NCBI GenBank assembly: GCA_017853515.1
Contig: JAFMJK010000003.1
Coordinates: 1 to 34,882, forward strand
Reading direction: 5' to 3'
Source of the DNA: Chthoniobacterales bacterium
GTDB taxonomy: Bacteria > Verrucomicrobiota > Verrucomicrobiia > Chthoniobacterales > JACTMZ01
DNA: 34,882 nucleotides
In this document: in pieces, positions 1-8,071 of the stretch
Layout of the letters: every line of letters starts with the position of its first letter
How positions within the stretch are numbered: the stretch's first letter is position 1
Position numbers and translations under genes: made by a program
The notes under the pieces: generated by a model
Database searches by the model: none
What the model was told of the DNA's origin: nothing
What the model saw: the letters and a program-made list of their open reading frames with translations, nothing else

Positions 1-20
1 GCGAGCCGCTCGTCCCTACC
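1..20. repeat. Partial dispersed GC-rich palindrome, cut by window edge
   Basis: The first 20 bases end in CGTCCCTACC, a string that recurs at 15400-15409 as the right arm of a palindrome. The left arm, if it exists, lies outside the window. As at the second site, a different palindrome ending in CCGCCGCTACA follows shortly afterwards. I read this as half of a repeat unit; that is inference from two sites only. Confidence 0.4.
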
Positions 21-60
21 TCAAGTAACAAAGTCTAAAATCTTTTGGGACTTGGCATGA

Positions 61-93
61 CTTGTAGCGGCGGTCTGCGACCGCCGCTACAAG
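61..93. repeat. Perfect 15-bp inverted repeat (REP-like palindrome)
   Basis: Arms 61-75 (CTTGTAGCGGCGGTC) and 79-93 (GACCGCCGCTACAAG) are exact reverse complements around a 3-base loop. The hairpin lies 34 bases beyond the livF stop codon. It has no T-run on either side, so it is not a standard intrinsic terminator, though it could stop RNA decay or act as a REP-type element. The right arm shares CCGCCGCTACA with the repeat at 15428-15451. Confidence 0.8.
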
Positions 94-126
94 TCGGCGA
101 ATGTCATCGCCGCGCCCGACGGGCGC

Positions 127-843
127 TCAGGCCGCGCCGAGGTAGGCTTCGCGCACGCGGGGATTGACGAGCAATTCGGCGGCGGGTCCCTCGAGGACGA
201 GGTTGCCCGTCTCGAGGAGGCAGGCTCGGTGGGCGAGGCGCAGCGCCATGTTGGCGTTCTGTTCGACGAGGAGGATGGTTGTGCCTTTCTCGTTCAATTG
301 CCGGATGACGCCGAAAATTTCCTGCACGAGTTTCGGGGCGAGCCCCATGGAAGGTTCGTCGAGGATGAGGATTTTCGCTTCGCTCATCAGGGCGCGTCCG
401 ACCGCGAGCATCTGTTGTTCCCCGCCGCTCAAGGTGCCGGCCATTTGTGTCGCGCGCTCGCGCAGGCGCGGGAAAATACCCATGACCATGTCGAGGTCGC
501 GCGCGCGCGCCGCCTTGTCGTTCCGGATCCACCCGCCGAGTTGCAGATTTTCCATCACGGTGAGGCCGCCGAAAATTCCGCGTCCTTCCGGCACGTGGGA
601 TAGTCCGAGCCGCAGGATGCGGTCGGGTGAGAGGCCGCGCAGGTCTTTTCCCTGCAGCGTGACTGCACCTTCGCAGGGCAACATGCCGGAGAGGGCGCGC
701 AGCGTGGTTGTTTTGCCCGCGCCATTGGCGCCGACGAGGGCGAGGATTTCGCCGCACTCGACGTGAAAGCTGATGCCTTTGACCGCGCGGATGTCGCCGT
801 AGCGCACCACGAGGTTTTCCACGCGCAGCATGGGATCACTCAT
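127..843 (-). CDS. livF: HAAT-type ABC importer ATP-binding protein LivF
   Basis: This is the second cytoplasmic ATPase of a branched-chain/hydrophobic amino-acid-type (HAAT) ABC importer; it powers solute uptake together with LivG. The 238-residue length is normal for LivF. Visible motifs are a Walker A GANGAGKTTT (about residues 38-47), the signature LSGGEQQMLAVGRAL, and a Walker B ILILDEPSMGLAP. The last is the characteristic LivF form, with a single conserved Ser-Met-Gly-Leu D-loop. The start codon at 843-841 lies inside the end of livG (8-base overlap), which suggests translational coupling. It is the last gene of the operon, and a palindromic repeat lies beyond its stop. The substrate cannot be told from the ATPase: this family also serves urea, short amides and aromatic compounds. 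Confidence 0.95.
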   Translation of the reverse strand: MSDPMLRVENLVVRYGDIRAVKGISFHVECGEILALVGANGAGKTTTLRALSGMLPCEGAVTLQGKDLRGLSPDRILRLGLSHVPEGRGIFGGLTVMENLQLGGWIRNDKAARARDLDMVMGIFPRLRERATQMAGTLSGGEQQMLAVGRALMSEAKILILDEPSMGLAPKLVQEIFGVIRQLNEKGTTILLVEQNANMALRLAHRACLLETGNLVLEGPAAELLVNPRVREAYLGAA

Positions 844-1612
844 GGCCGTCCTCCTGGCCGAGATAGGCCTCGATGACCTTCGGATCGTTGCGCACTTCGT
901 CCGGGCTGCCTTCGGCGATGGTTTTTCCGAAATCGAGCACGGTGATGCGGTCGCAGAAGGTCATGACCAATTGCATGTGGTGCTCGATGAGCAGCATGGT
1001 CACCGAGAAATGGTCGCGCAGCCATCCGAGGAATTCGACCAGCTTGAGCGTTTCGGCCGAGTTCATGCCGGCGGCGGGTTCGTCGAGCAGGAGGAGCGAC
1101 GGTTGCAGGGCCATGGCGCGGGCGATTTCCAAACGGCGCTGCGATCCGTAGGGCAAGTCGCCGGCCCGTTCGTAGGCTGCATCGACAAGCCCGAATTTTT
1201 CCAGCAGGTCCGTGCAATGTTCGATGCTCTCCTGTTCCGCGCGGCGCGCGGAGGGAAGCTGGACCATGGCACCCGGCCACGAGTAGCGGGCGTGCGCGTC
1301 GTGCGCGATGCGCACATTGTCGAGCACGGTGAGGTCGCGGAAGAGACGGATGTTCTGGAACGTGCGGGCGATGCCGCCGCGCGCGATGGCGCTGGGACGG
1401 CGGCCGGAGATGATTTCGCCGCGGAAGAGGACGTCGCCCGCGGTCGGGGTGTAGATGCCGGTGATGACATTGAACGCGGTGGTCTTGCCCGCGCCGTTGG
1501 GGCCGATGATCCCGTGGGCGTGACCTTGCGTCACCTCGAGGTTCAGATCGGCGACGGCAACCAATCCGCCGAAGCGCATGGTGACGTCGCGCACTTCGAG
1601 CAGCGCGCTCAT
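836..1612 (-). CDS. livG: HAAT-type ABC importer ATP-binding protein LivG
   Basis: Cytoplasmic ATPase partner of LivF, 258 residues, a normal LivG length. It has a Walker A GPNGAGKTTAFNVITG (from about residue 37), the LivG-type signature LPYGSQRRLEIARA and a Walker B LLLLDEPAAGMN. It also has the family's switch region with tandem His (LLIEHHM). The open frame continues upstream of the chosen start, but the ATG at 1612-1610 gives the canonical N-terminus (MSALLEVRDV) and overlaps the livM stop codon as ATGA (1609-1612). The upstream extension is therefore livM read in another frame. It is the sixth gene of a seven-gene unit starting with a lipoprotein gene. Confidence 0.95.
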   Translation of the reverse strand: MSALLEVRDVTMRFGGLVAVADLNLEVTQGHAHGIIGPNGAGKTTAFNVITGIYTPTAGDVLFRGEIISGRRPSAIARGGIARTFQNIRLFRDLTVLDNVRIAHDAHARYSWPGAMVQLPSARRAEQESIEHCTDLLEKFGLVDAAYERAGDLPYGSQRRLEIARAMALQPSLLLLDEPAAGMNSAETLKLVEFLGWLRDHFSVTMLLIEHHMQLVMTFCDRITVLDFGKTIAEGSPDEVRNDPKVIEAYLGQEDGHE

Positions 1613-2586
1613 TTTTTGTCCTCCTTGGCCGGAAATTCGCGGCGCGGGACGAACCAGGGAAATTCGCGCATGCCCATGATGCCGCGCGGACGGAAGAGCA
1701 TGAGCAGGACGAGAATGAGCGGCAGAATGACCATGCGCCAGGTGCCGAGCGGCTGGAGAACCTGGGCGAGAATGGTGAACGCGGCGGCGCCGAGGATGGA
1801 TCCGCCGAGCGAACCGATGCCGCCGAGGTAGACCATGACGAGGATCTCGGTCGATTTGACGATGTCGAAGACTCCGGGGTTGATGAATTGCAGTTGGTGG
1901 GCGAAGAGCGCGCCGGCCACGCCGCCGAAAAACGAAGAGACGACGAAGGCGGCGAGCTTGGCTTTGCGCGTGTCCACGCCCATGGCATTCGCGGCGATCT
2001 CGTCCTCGCGCACCGCGACGATGCCGCGTCCGAAGCGCGAATAGACGAGGTTCCGGATGGCCCAGAGGGTGAGAACAGTCCACACCGCGGTCCAAAGCAG
2101 CGTGGTGTGGTTGCCGATGCCGAGGAAACCGCGCGGTCCGCCGACATACGGGATATTTTCGATCCCGGACTTCACGATCATGAGGAAAGCGAGCGTGATG
2201 ATGGCGAGGTAATCGCCGCGGGTTTTGAACGAGAGCAGTCCGAGGAGCAAGCCGACCGCGCCGGCGAGCAGTCCGCCGGCCATCACGGCGAGCGGGAACA
2301 TCCAGAGCGGGTCGCCCCAGCCGAGCCATTTGACCGAGACGCAAGCGGAGAGATAGGCGCCGAGGGCCATGAATCCGGCGTGCCCGACGGAAAATTCACC
2401 CATCCATCCGTTCACCAGGTTGAGACTGACGCAAAGGATGATGTTGATCCCGAGCGTGATGAGCACGAAGCGGACGTAATCGTCGACCAGTCCGAATTGT
2501 TCGATGGCGAAACACGCGGCCAGACCGGCGGCGAGCAACGCGAGCAGCACGCCGCGCGGCGGGGGTTGTTTGAACCACCGCATCAT
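1609..2586 (-). CDS. livM: HAAT-type ABC importer permease LivM
   Basis: Inner membrane permease, 325 residues, almost entirely hydrophobic helices with short loops. The LivM hallmarks are visible: the segment SLNLVNGWMGEFSVGHAGFMALGAYLSA after the second helix, and the cytoplasmic coupling region around RFGRGIVAVREDEIAANAMG (about residues 184-203), which contacts the ATPases. The protein is shorter than E. coli LivM, which has an N-terminal extension, but has the usual length for this family outside enterobacteria. The start overlaps the livH stop as ATGA (2583-2586) and the stop overlaps the livG start in the same way, so the four genes should be translated as a coupled set. The Lys-rich tail (PAKEDKK) is cytoplasmic by the positive-inside rule. 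Confidence 0.95.
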   Translation of the reverse strand: MMRWFKQPPPRGVLLALLAAGLAACFAIEQFGLVDDYVRFVLITLGINIILCVSLNLVNGWMGEFSVGHAGFMALGAYLSACVSVKWLGWGDPLWMFPLAVMAGGLLAGAVGLLLGLLSFKTRGDYLAIITLAFLMIVKSGIENIPYVGGPRGFLGIGNHTTLLWTAVWTVLTLWAIRNLVYSRFGRGIVAVREDEIAANAMGVDTRKAKLAAFVVSSFFGGVAGALFAHQLQFINPGVFDIVKSTEILVMVYLGGIGSLGGSILGAAAFTILAQVLQPLGTWRMVILPLILVLLMLFRPRGIMGMREFPWFVPRREFPAKEDKK

Positions 2587-3458
2587 ACTTTTTGCACGGA
2601 GGGACGCCCGAGGAGTCCGTAGGGTTTGAAGACGAGAATGACGAGGAGAAGCGAATAGACGACGAGGTCGCGGTAGGTCGAAGGCAGAATGGTGACGGTG
2701 AAGACTTCAACCGCGCCGAGAACGTAGGCGCCAAGGACCGCGCCGCGCACATTGCCGATGCCGCCGATGACCGCGGCGACGAACGCTTTCCATCCGACCA
2801 GCACGCCCATCGTCGCGCTGATCACCGGATAAGCCGACGCGTAGAGCACGCCGGCCGCGCCGCCCAGGGCCGCGCCGATGGCGAAGGTCATGGCGATGAT
2901 CTGGTTGACCGGCACGCCCATGAGCGGGACGGAGATGCGATCCTGCGCGATGGCGCGCATGGCCATGCCGTAACGCGTTTTGCGGATGAAGAAATCGAGG
3001 GCGATCATCAGTCCGACCGACACGCCGATGATGAGAACTTGCAGGGAGGAAACGGTGACGCCGCCGAAGTGCTGCAGGACGGGCACGAACAGCTCCGGCA
3101 TGCGCTGCGAGTATGGGCTGAGGCTGAGCGTGGTGTTCTGGATGACGAGTCCGCAGCCGAGCGCGGTGATGATGGCCGAGACCCGGGGCGCGTTGCGGAG
3201 CGGGCGGTAGGCGAGGCGCTCGATGGCCACGCCGAGGATGGCGGTGGCCAGCATGACGATGATCAGCGCGGCGCCGAAGGGGACGGGCAGAACGAGCAGC
3301 AGGAGAAAACAGAAGAACGAGCTGACCATGAAGACGTCGCCGTGGGCGAAGTTGATCATGACCAGCACGCCGTAGACCATGCTGTAACCCAGCGCGATCA
3401 GCGCATAGATCGAGCCGAGTTGGACGGCGTTGATGGCCTGCTGCGCGAAGTAATCCAT
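2583..3458 (-). CDS. livH: HAAT-type ABC importer permease LivH
   Basis: Second inner membrane permease, 291 residues, paired with LivM to form the translocation pore. The family N-terminus is present: QLGSIYALIALGYSMVYGVL followed by MINFAHGDVFM. The coupling segment YGMAMRAIAQDRISVPLMGV (about residue 163 on) is the LivH EAA-like loop, and IGGIGNVRGAVLGAYVLG near the C-terminus is also diagnostic. Seventeen bases separate it from the upstream solute-binding protein gene, and it overlaps livM by four bases. All motifs are intact, so there is no sign of decay. Confidence 0.95.
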   Translation of the reverse strand: MDYFAQQAINAVQLGSIYALIALGYSMVYGVLVMINFAHGDVFMVSSFFCFLLLLVLPVPFGAALIIVMLATAILGVAIERLAYRPLRNAPRVSAIITALGCGLVIQNTTLSLSPYSQRMPELFVPVLQHFGGVTVSSLQVLIIGVSVGLMIALDFFIRKTRYGMAMRAIAQDRISVPLMGVPVNQIIAMTFAIGAALGGAAGVLYASAYPVISATMGVLVGWKAFVAAVIGGIGNVRGAVLGAYVLGAVEVFTVTILPSTYRDLVVYSLLLVILVFKPYGLLGRPSVQKV

Positions 3459-3475
3459 GCGCCCGGCTCAGGCGG

Positions 3476-4642
3476 TCACGGCTGCGCGTTGGTGACCCAC
3501 TGGAACGCGCCGTCCTTGATCTGCAGGACGACCGCGCTCTTCAACGGATCGCCCGAACCGGGTTCGAAGCGGAAGGTTCCGGTGACGCCTTTGTATTCGC
3601 GGATTTTGGCCAGCGCCTCGCGCAGGGCCTCGCGGTCGTTCTTGCCGCCTTCTTTGAGCGCCTCGGTGATCAGGCCGCACGCGTCATAGGTGAGGGCGGC
3701 GACATCGTCGGGAGCCTGTCCGTATTTCGCGGTGTAGTCGGTGACGAATTGCTTCGCCTCGTCGGTCGCGATCTGGGTCGAGAAGTGGTTGCAGAAATAC
3801 GAGCCTTCGACGTCGGCGCCGCCGAGTTTGATGATCTCGGGGGAGCTCCAGGCGTCGCTGCCGACGAATTTCGCGGTGATGCCGAGCCGGCGGGCCTGCT
3901 GCGCGATGAGCGGCACGTCGTTGTAATAGGTCGGGAGGAAAATGACGTCGGGGTTCGCTGCGCGGATGTTGGTCAGTTGCGCGGAGAAGTCCTTGTCGCC
4001 CGTGGTGAAGGTTTCGAAAGCGACGATCTCGCCGCCGTTGGCCGTGAAGGTGTCCTTGAAAAGGGTGGCCTGTCCGAGCGGAGCCTCGGAGGACACGTCA
4101 TAGAGAACCGCGGCTTTCTTGGCGCCGAGATCGTTGAGGACGAACTTGGCCAGCACGATGGCCTGGAAGGGATCGGTGAAGCATCCGCGGAACACGTATT
4201 TCTTCGGCTGGCCCGTCGTGGTATCCGTGGTGGTCTTCGGGTTGGTCGACCAGGGCGAAATCATGACGCACTTGAGGGCCTCGGCGATTTCCCCGGCCGG
4301 GATGGCGCAGGCGCTGGAGTTGGGCCCGACCATGGCGACGACATCCTGGCTGGAGATGAGTTGCTGCGCGACCGAGGCGGCTTGGTCGGCCTTGGCGCCG
4401 TTGTCGCGGATGACGAGTTCGACCTTTTTCTTTTTGCCTTCGGCCAGAGGGACACCGCCCGCGGCATTGATTTTTTCGAAAAACATCTCGGCCGCATTTT
4501 TGCTCGAGGCGCCCACCGCCGGAATTTCGCCCGTGAGTTCGATGTTCATGCCGATTTTCACGGCATCGGATTTCTGCGAGCCGCAGCCGGTCGGGAGGAG
4601 GACGGCGAGGAGCAGGGAGAGAAGGCGCAGGGTGTTGGTCAT
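3476..4642 (-). CDS. HAAT-type ABC importer substrate-binding protein (copy 1)
   Basis: Periplasmic solute receptor of the LivJ/LivK family (periplasmic binding protein type I fold), 388 residues. The N-terminus is a short signal segment ending at Cys20 (LLPTGC), so it is probably a lipoprotein, although Pro at position -3 makes the lipobox imperfect. Family motifs include GMNIELTGEIPAVG, MVGPNSSACAIPAG (ligand loop region), ALKCVMISPWS and DDVAALTYDACGL. It is clearly paralogous to the next gene, with collinear motifs along the whole length. The ligand is unknown: branched-chain amino acids are the default guess, but the residues around the GPNS loop differ between the copies. It lies directly upstream of livH in the same transcription unit. 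Confidence 0.92.
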   Translation of the reverse strand: MTNTLRLLSLLLAVLLPTGCGSQKSDAVKIGMNIELTGEIPAVGASSKNAAEMFFEKINAAGGVPLAEGKKKKVELVIRDNGAKADQAASVAQQLISSQDVVAMVGPNSSACAIPAGEIAEALKCVMISPWSTNPKTTTDTTTGQPKKYVFRGCFTDPFQAIVLAKFVLNDLGAKKAAVLYDVSSEAPLGQATLFKDTFTANGGEIVAFETFTTGDKDFSAQLTNIRAANPDVIFLPTYYNDVPLIAQQARRLGITAKFVGSDAWSSPEIIKLGGADVEGSYFCNHFSTQIATDEAKQFVTDYTAKYGQAPDDVAALTYDACGLITEALKEGGKNDREALREALAKIREYKGVTGTFRFEPGSGDPLKSAVVLQIKDGAFQWVTNAQP

Positions 4643-4751
4643 CGCCGTTCTTTAAGGGTGGGCCTTCCGCCCGGCAAGAGTATTCGGGCCGTCTCTTGGT
4701 ATCGGCGGGCGTAGACGAATCTGGGGGCCGACGCGAGCTTGGTGTCCCCGA

Positions 4752-5912
4752 TCAGTTGCCGAAATCGCCGATCCACTCCAGACCGGAGCCCTTGATCTGC
4801 AGCACCGGCATGGATTTCACCGGGTCGCCGGACCCGGGCTCGAAATTGTAGGTTCCCGCCACGCCCTCGAAGTTGCTGGTCCGGGCGAGCGATTCGCGCA
4901 GGGCCTCGCGCTCGTTTTTGCCGGATTTTTCCAGCGCTGCGGTCACGAGCCCGCACGCATCGTAAGTCAACGCGGCGACGTCGTCCGGGGGCGTGTTGTA
5001 TTTCGCGGTGTATTCCTCGACGAACTTGACCGTCTTCGGATCGGCGTCGCGGTGGTCGAAGTTGCGGCAGAAATAAAGTCCGTCGATGCCCAGCGCCGTC
5101 ATGCGGATGGTCTGCGGGGAATTCCAAAGTTCCGTGCCGAGAAATTTCGCGTTCAATCCCGCGGCTTCGGCCGCCTCGAGAATGTCGAGCGCGTCCTCGC
5201 AGGACGCGGCCACGAAGACGACTTCGGGTGAGGAGGACGCGATTGTTCCCACCTGCAGGGGGAAATCTTTGCCGACCGCCTCGAAGACCTTTTCCTCGAT
5301 CACTTCGCCGCCGGCTGCGGCAAAAGCTTGCTTGAATCCGGCGGCCTGTGCCGCGCCATGCGCCGAATCGGAGATGATGGCCGCGCGCCGGGCGCCGAGT
5401 TTTTTCGCGGCAAAATTGGCCATGATCCGGCCCTGCAATTCGTCGGTCGAGCCGGCGCGGAAGACGTAGCGTTTGGGCACGCCGGCCACGGGATCCATGG
5501 TGGTCATCGGATCGGGCGACCACGGGCTGATCATGACGCACTTGAGGGCCTCGGCGATGTCGGACGCGGTCGTCGCGCATTTTCCGGAATTGGGACCGAT
5601 CATCGCGATGATGTTTTCGCGCGAGATTTGCTGCTGGGCGATGGACGCGGCCTGCGTGGCGTTGGCCGCATTGTCGGCCGTGACGAGTTTCACGGGGCGT
5701 TTGCCCCCGGTCAGCTCGATGCCTCCCGCTTCGTTTTGCTTGGCGAAGAAAAGTTCCGCCGCGTTTTTGGCCGATTGGCCGATCGTCTGGATGTCGCCGG
5801 TCAGTTCGAGGTTGAGACCGACGACAACAGGATCGGGTCCGCTTTTGCCGCAGGACGCGGTCAGTGCGGCGACTCCGAGGGCGAGAAGAACAAAGAAGTT
5901 CCGCGGGCGCAT
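4752..5912 (-). CDS. HAAT-type ABC importer substrate-binding protein (copy 2)
   Basis: A second LivJ/LivK-type receptor, 386 residues, with a signal segment ending at Cys21 (ALTASC), so a probable lipoprotein. It shares with copy 1 the frames LELTGDIQTIG, MIGPNSGKCATTAS, ALKCVMISPWSPDP, PPDDVAALTYDACGL and FEPGSGDPVKSMPVLQIK, which shows a tandem gene duplication. The copies differ at the GPNS loop (SSACAI versus SGKCAT) and in the hinge-proximal middle, so they probably bind different solutes for the same permease. A 109-base gap separates the two, longer than other gaps in the operon; it could hold a second promoter, but I see no clear one. The gene follows the lipoprotein gene by 13 bases. 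Confidence 0.92.
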   Translation of the reverse strand: MRPRNFFVLLALGVAALTASCGKSGPDPVVVGLNLELTGDIQTIGQSAKNAAELFFAKQNEAGGIELTGGKRPVKLVTADNAANATQAASIAQQQISRENIIAMIGPNSGKCATTASDIAEALKCVMISPWSPDPMTTMDPVAGVPKRYVFRAGSTDELQGRIMANFAAKKLGARRAAIISDSAHGAAQAAGFKQAFAAAGGEVIEEKVFEAVGKDFPLQVGTIASSSPEVVFVAASCEDALDILEAAEAAGLNAKFLGTELWNSPQTIRMTALGIDGLYFCRNFDHRDADPKTVKFVEEYTAKYNTPPDDVAALTYDACGLVTAALEKSGKNEREALRESLARTSNFEGVAGTYNFEPGSGDPVKSMPVLQIKGSGLEWIGDFGN

Positions 5913-5925
5913 GGGGCTGTTCGCC

Positions 5926-6393
5926 TCAGAGCGGGGGGGTGAGGAGGCGGACCTTCGGATCGAGCGCGCGGCGGTCCTTGAAGATGTTCGGCGCGGCGGT
6001 CGAGATCACATTGTAGCCGGTGAGGACGAACTCGGGATAGAACGTGTTGCTCGCCGGTTCGTAGACCTGGCCGCCGGTGAAATAGCCCTCGAGGCGGTAT
6101 TCGTAATTGTTGTCGGTGCCGAGCGTGCCTCCCTCGCGGTCGGGCGCGAGCTTGGTGTTCTCGTTCATCATGACGAGTTGCGAGGATTTCCAGGGCTGAC
6201 CCGGTTTGCGCACCCAGCCCCACATTTTGTAGTCCTTTTTGTAGTAGCGGCGGCCGATGTAGTAGTTGCCCGGCGCTTCGCCGGCGATGGCCGCGGCGAC
6301 GGAAGGACTGACGCCTCCGGTGGTCGTTTCGCAGCCGGTGAGGGGGAGAAGGGCCGCGGCGAGGAGAAGCGGAAGAAAATGTCCGGGACGCAC
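5926..6393 (-). CDS. Small lipoprotein of unknown function heading the importer operon
   Basis: About 155 residues. The N-terminus is a good lipoprotein signal: hydrophobic LLLAAALLPLTGC with the canonical lipobox LTGC. The mature part is Tyr- and Trp-rich (NYYIGRRYYKKDYKMWGWVR) with mostly beta-like patterning and no motif I recognise. I chose the GTG at 6393-6391; a TTG one codon upstream (6396) is also possible, and neither has a Shine-Dalgarno sequence. It precedes the substrate-binding protein gene by 13 bases and so is probably co-transcribed with the importer, but nothing in it shows a transport role. It is transcribed divergently from rlmN across an 80-base gap. Confidence 0.75.
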   Translation of the reverse strand: MRPGHFLPLLLAAALLPLTGCETTTGGVSPSVAAAIAGEAPGNYYIGRRYYKKDYKMWGWVRKPGQPWKSSQLVMMNENTKLAPDREGGTLGTDNNYEYRLEGYFTGGQVYEPASNTFYPEFVLTGYNVISTAAPNIFKDRRALDPKVRLLTPPL

Positions 6394-6473
6394 CAACCCA
6401 AACTAGATCGGCCGCGGCGGCGGTCAAGACTGCGCGACTCGCTTCCGGCACCGGAGCATGTCATCCTGCCTCC

Positions 6474-7538
6474 GTGATTTCTTTGCTCGGAGAAACGCTC
6501 GACTCGCTCACCGAATCGCTCGGCGCCATGGGACAGAAACCCTACCGCGCTCGGCAGATCATGGATTGGCTCCACGAGAAACGCGTGGGCGACTTTGCGT
6601 CCATGACCGATCTGCCGGCGGAGCTGCGCGGGCAGCTTGCCGAAAAATATCCCGCGTCGCAGCTCGGGCAGGTGCGCATGAGCGGGTCGGAAGACACCAC
6701 CCGCAAATTCCTGTTCCGCCTGCCCGACGGACAATTCATCGAAAGCGTTTTCATCCCGGCCTCGCCCGCGCTCTACGGCGAGACGTCGGACCGCAAAACG
6801 CTTTGCGTCTCGACGCAGGTCGGTTGCGCCTACGGTTGCAAATTCTGCGCCAGCGGGTTGCGCGGCTGGAAACGCAACCTCACCGCGGGCGAAATCACCG
6901 CGCAGGTCATGCACGTCGAGCAGACGACCGGCGAGCGCGTGGACAACATCGTCTTCATGGGCATGGGCGAACCGCTGGCCAATTGGAAAAATTTGTCGGT
7001 GGCCATCGAAATCCTCAATGCGCCGTGGGGATTCGAGATCGGCGCGCGGCACATCACGGTTTCGACCAGCGGCCTTGTCCCGCAGATCCGCGAACTCGCG
7101 GATCACGCGGTGCCGGTGCGGCTGGCCATCTCGCTGCACGGCGCGACGGACGAGGTGCGCGAGCAGATCATGCCGGTGAACAAAAAGTATCCGCTCAAGG
7201 AACTTTTCGACGCCTGCGCCTATTTCACTTCGCGGCGCAAACAAAAGCTCGGCTTCGAATACATCCTCATCGCCGGGGTGAACGATTCGCCCGAACAAGC
7301 CCGCCTTCTTGCCGCGCACGCGCGACGGCTCGACGCCAAGGTGAACCTCATTCCCTACAACACGGTCGAGGGACTCGAGTGGGAACGCCCGAGCGAGGCG
7401 CGCCAGCAGGAATTCGTCCGCGCCGTGCGCGCCGGAGGGGTCGTCGCCACCATCCGCCGCCAAAAAGGCCATGACATCGATGCGGCCTGCGGGCAATTGC
7501 GCCTGCGCGCGGAAGACGAGCTGGCGGCGGCTTCGTAA
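6474..7538 (+). CDS. rlmN: Dual-specificity rRNA/tRNA adenine C2-methyltransferase RlmN
   Basis: Radical SAM methyltransferase that methylates C2 of A2503 in 23S rRNA and of A37 in some tRNAs; 354 residues, normal for the family. The [4Fe-4S] ligands are C118-x3-C122-x2-C125 in VGCAYGCKFC. The other two functional cysteines of the mechanism are also present: C111 in TLCVS and C339 in DIDAACGQL, the residue that is methylated in the E. coli enzyme. Also visible are VFMGMGEPLAN and HITVSTSGLVPQIREL. The start is GTG at 6474, which gives the expected N-terminus and has no Shine-Dalgarno sequence. It is a single gene, divergent from the lipoprotein and convergent with the metal cassette. Confidence 0.97.
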   Translation: MISLLGETLDSLTESLGAMGQKPYRARQIMDWLHEKRVGDFASMTDLPAELRGQLAEKYPASQLGQVRMSGSEDTTRKFLFRLPDGQFIESVFIPASPALYGETSDRKTLCVSTQVGCAYGCKFCASGLRGWKRNLTAGEITAQVMHVEQTTGERVDNIVFMGMGEPLANWKNLSVAIEILNAPWGFEIGARHITVSTSGLVPQIRELADHAVPVRLAISLHGATDEVREQIMPVNKKYPLKELFDACAYFTSRRKQKLGFEYILIAGVNDSPEQARLLAAHARRLDAKVNLIPYNTVEGLEWERPSEARQQEFVRAVRAGGVVATIRRQKGHDIDAACGQLRLRAEDELAAAS

Positions 7539-7651
7539 GCGACGATCAGCACCGCCGCCTTCCCGGTGGTCGTGTTGTTTGGTCGGGCGTGGATTTCGAA
7601 TTTGCCGCCTGGCATCGCGGTGCGCTGCCGCAATGTCGGGGGCAATATCCG

Positions 7652-8071
7652 CTACGGTTTCAGCCGCGCTTCGAGCAAGCGGTAGGCGGCATCGGCTTTG
7701 GCGATTTCTCGACCGGCTTTGTCGTAGTCGCCGCGCTCGGCCTCGTGCGCTGCTTCACTCCAGGCGCGCGCCGCGTTATTGGCCATGCCTGTGACGCGTT
7801 GTTTCGCGATCTCGTCCGGTCCGTCCATCATCGCGGGCACAGCTTTGACAAACGCTCCGAGGGCATCGGTCGCGGCGTGGACCGCCGCGGCATCTTTGGC
7901 GAGAAGCGCCGTGGACACTTCCGACTGCTTGGCGGCGATGGCCGCGCGCAGCTCGGGCAAGGTCGCGGGAACCGCGATGTGCCCGTGGCTGTGACCGTGT
8001 TCGGCAGTCTCGCCGGAAACGAGCGCGGCAGAGGATGAGAGGAGAACGATGAGGGTGAGGATGTGTTTCAT
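7652..8071 (-). CDS. Small secreted His-rich helical protein of the metal efflux cassette
   Basis: 139 residues. A signal peptide (about residues 1-20, MKHILTLIVLLSSSAALVSG) is followed by a His cluster EHGHSHGH and then a nearly all-helical, Ala-rich domain. The domain shows acidic/basic heptad-like patterning, as in four-helix bundles. The start ATG (8071-8069) overlaps the pump gene stop as ATGA, so it belongs to the efflux operon. A periplasmic metal-binding or metal-delivery role, in the position that CusF fills elsewhere, is inference; there is no sequence likeness to CusF. The open frame extends far upstream inside the pump gene, but that part has no signal peptide and is a shadow. Confidence 0.8.
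   Translation of the reverse strand: MKHILTLIVLLSSSAALVSGETAEHGHSHGHIAVPATLPELRAAIAAKQSEVSTALLAKDAAAVHAATDALGAFVKAVPAMMDGPDEIAKQRVTGMANNAARAWSEAAHEAERGDYDKAGREIAKADAAYRLLEARLKP

Noticed and set aside
1613-2344. Upstream in-frame extension of livG
   Set aside because: It reads livM in another frame; the ATG at 1612 gives the family N-terminus and the ATGA overlap typical of this operon.
4639-5580. Open frame in another frame of substrate-binding protein copy 2
   Set aside because: No signal peptide and an Arg/Gly-rich composition; the 4752-5912 frame shows the full family motif set.
7355-7645. Short minus-strand frame between rlmN and the metal cassette
   Set aside because: Most of it is antisense to rlmN, there is no ribosome binding site, and I recognise no family. 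The 113-base gap holds only weak inverted repeats and no clear terminator.
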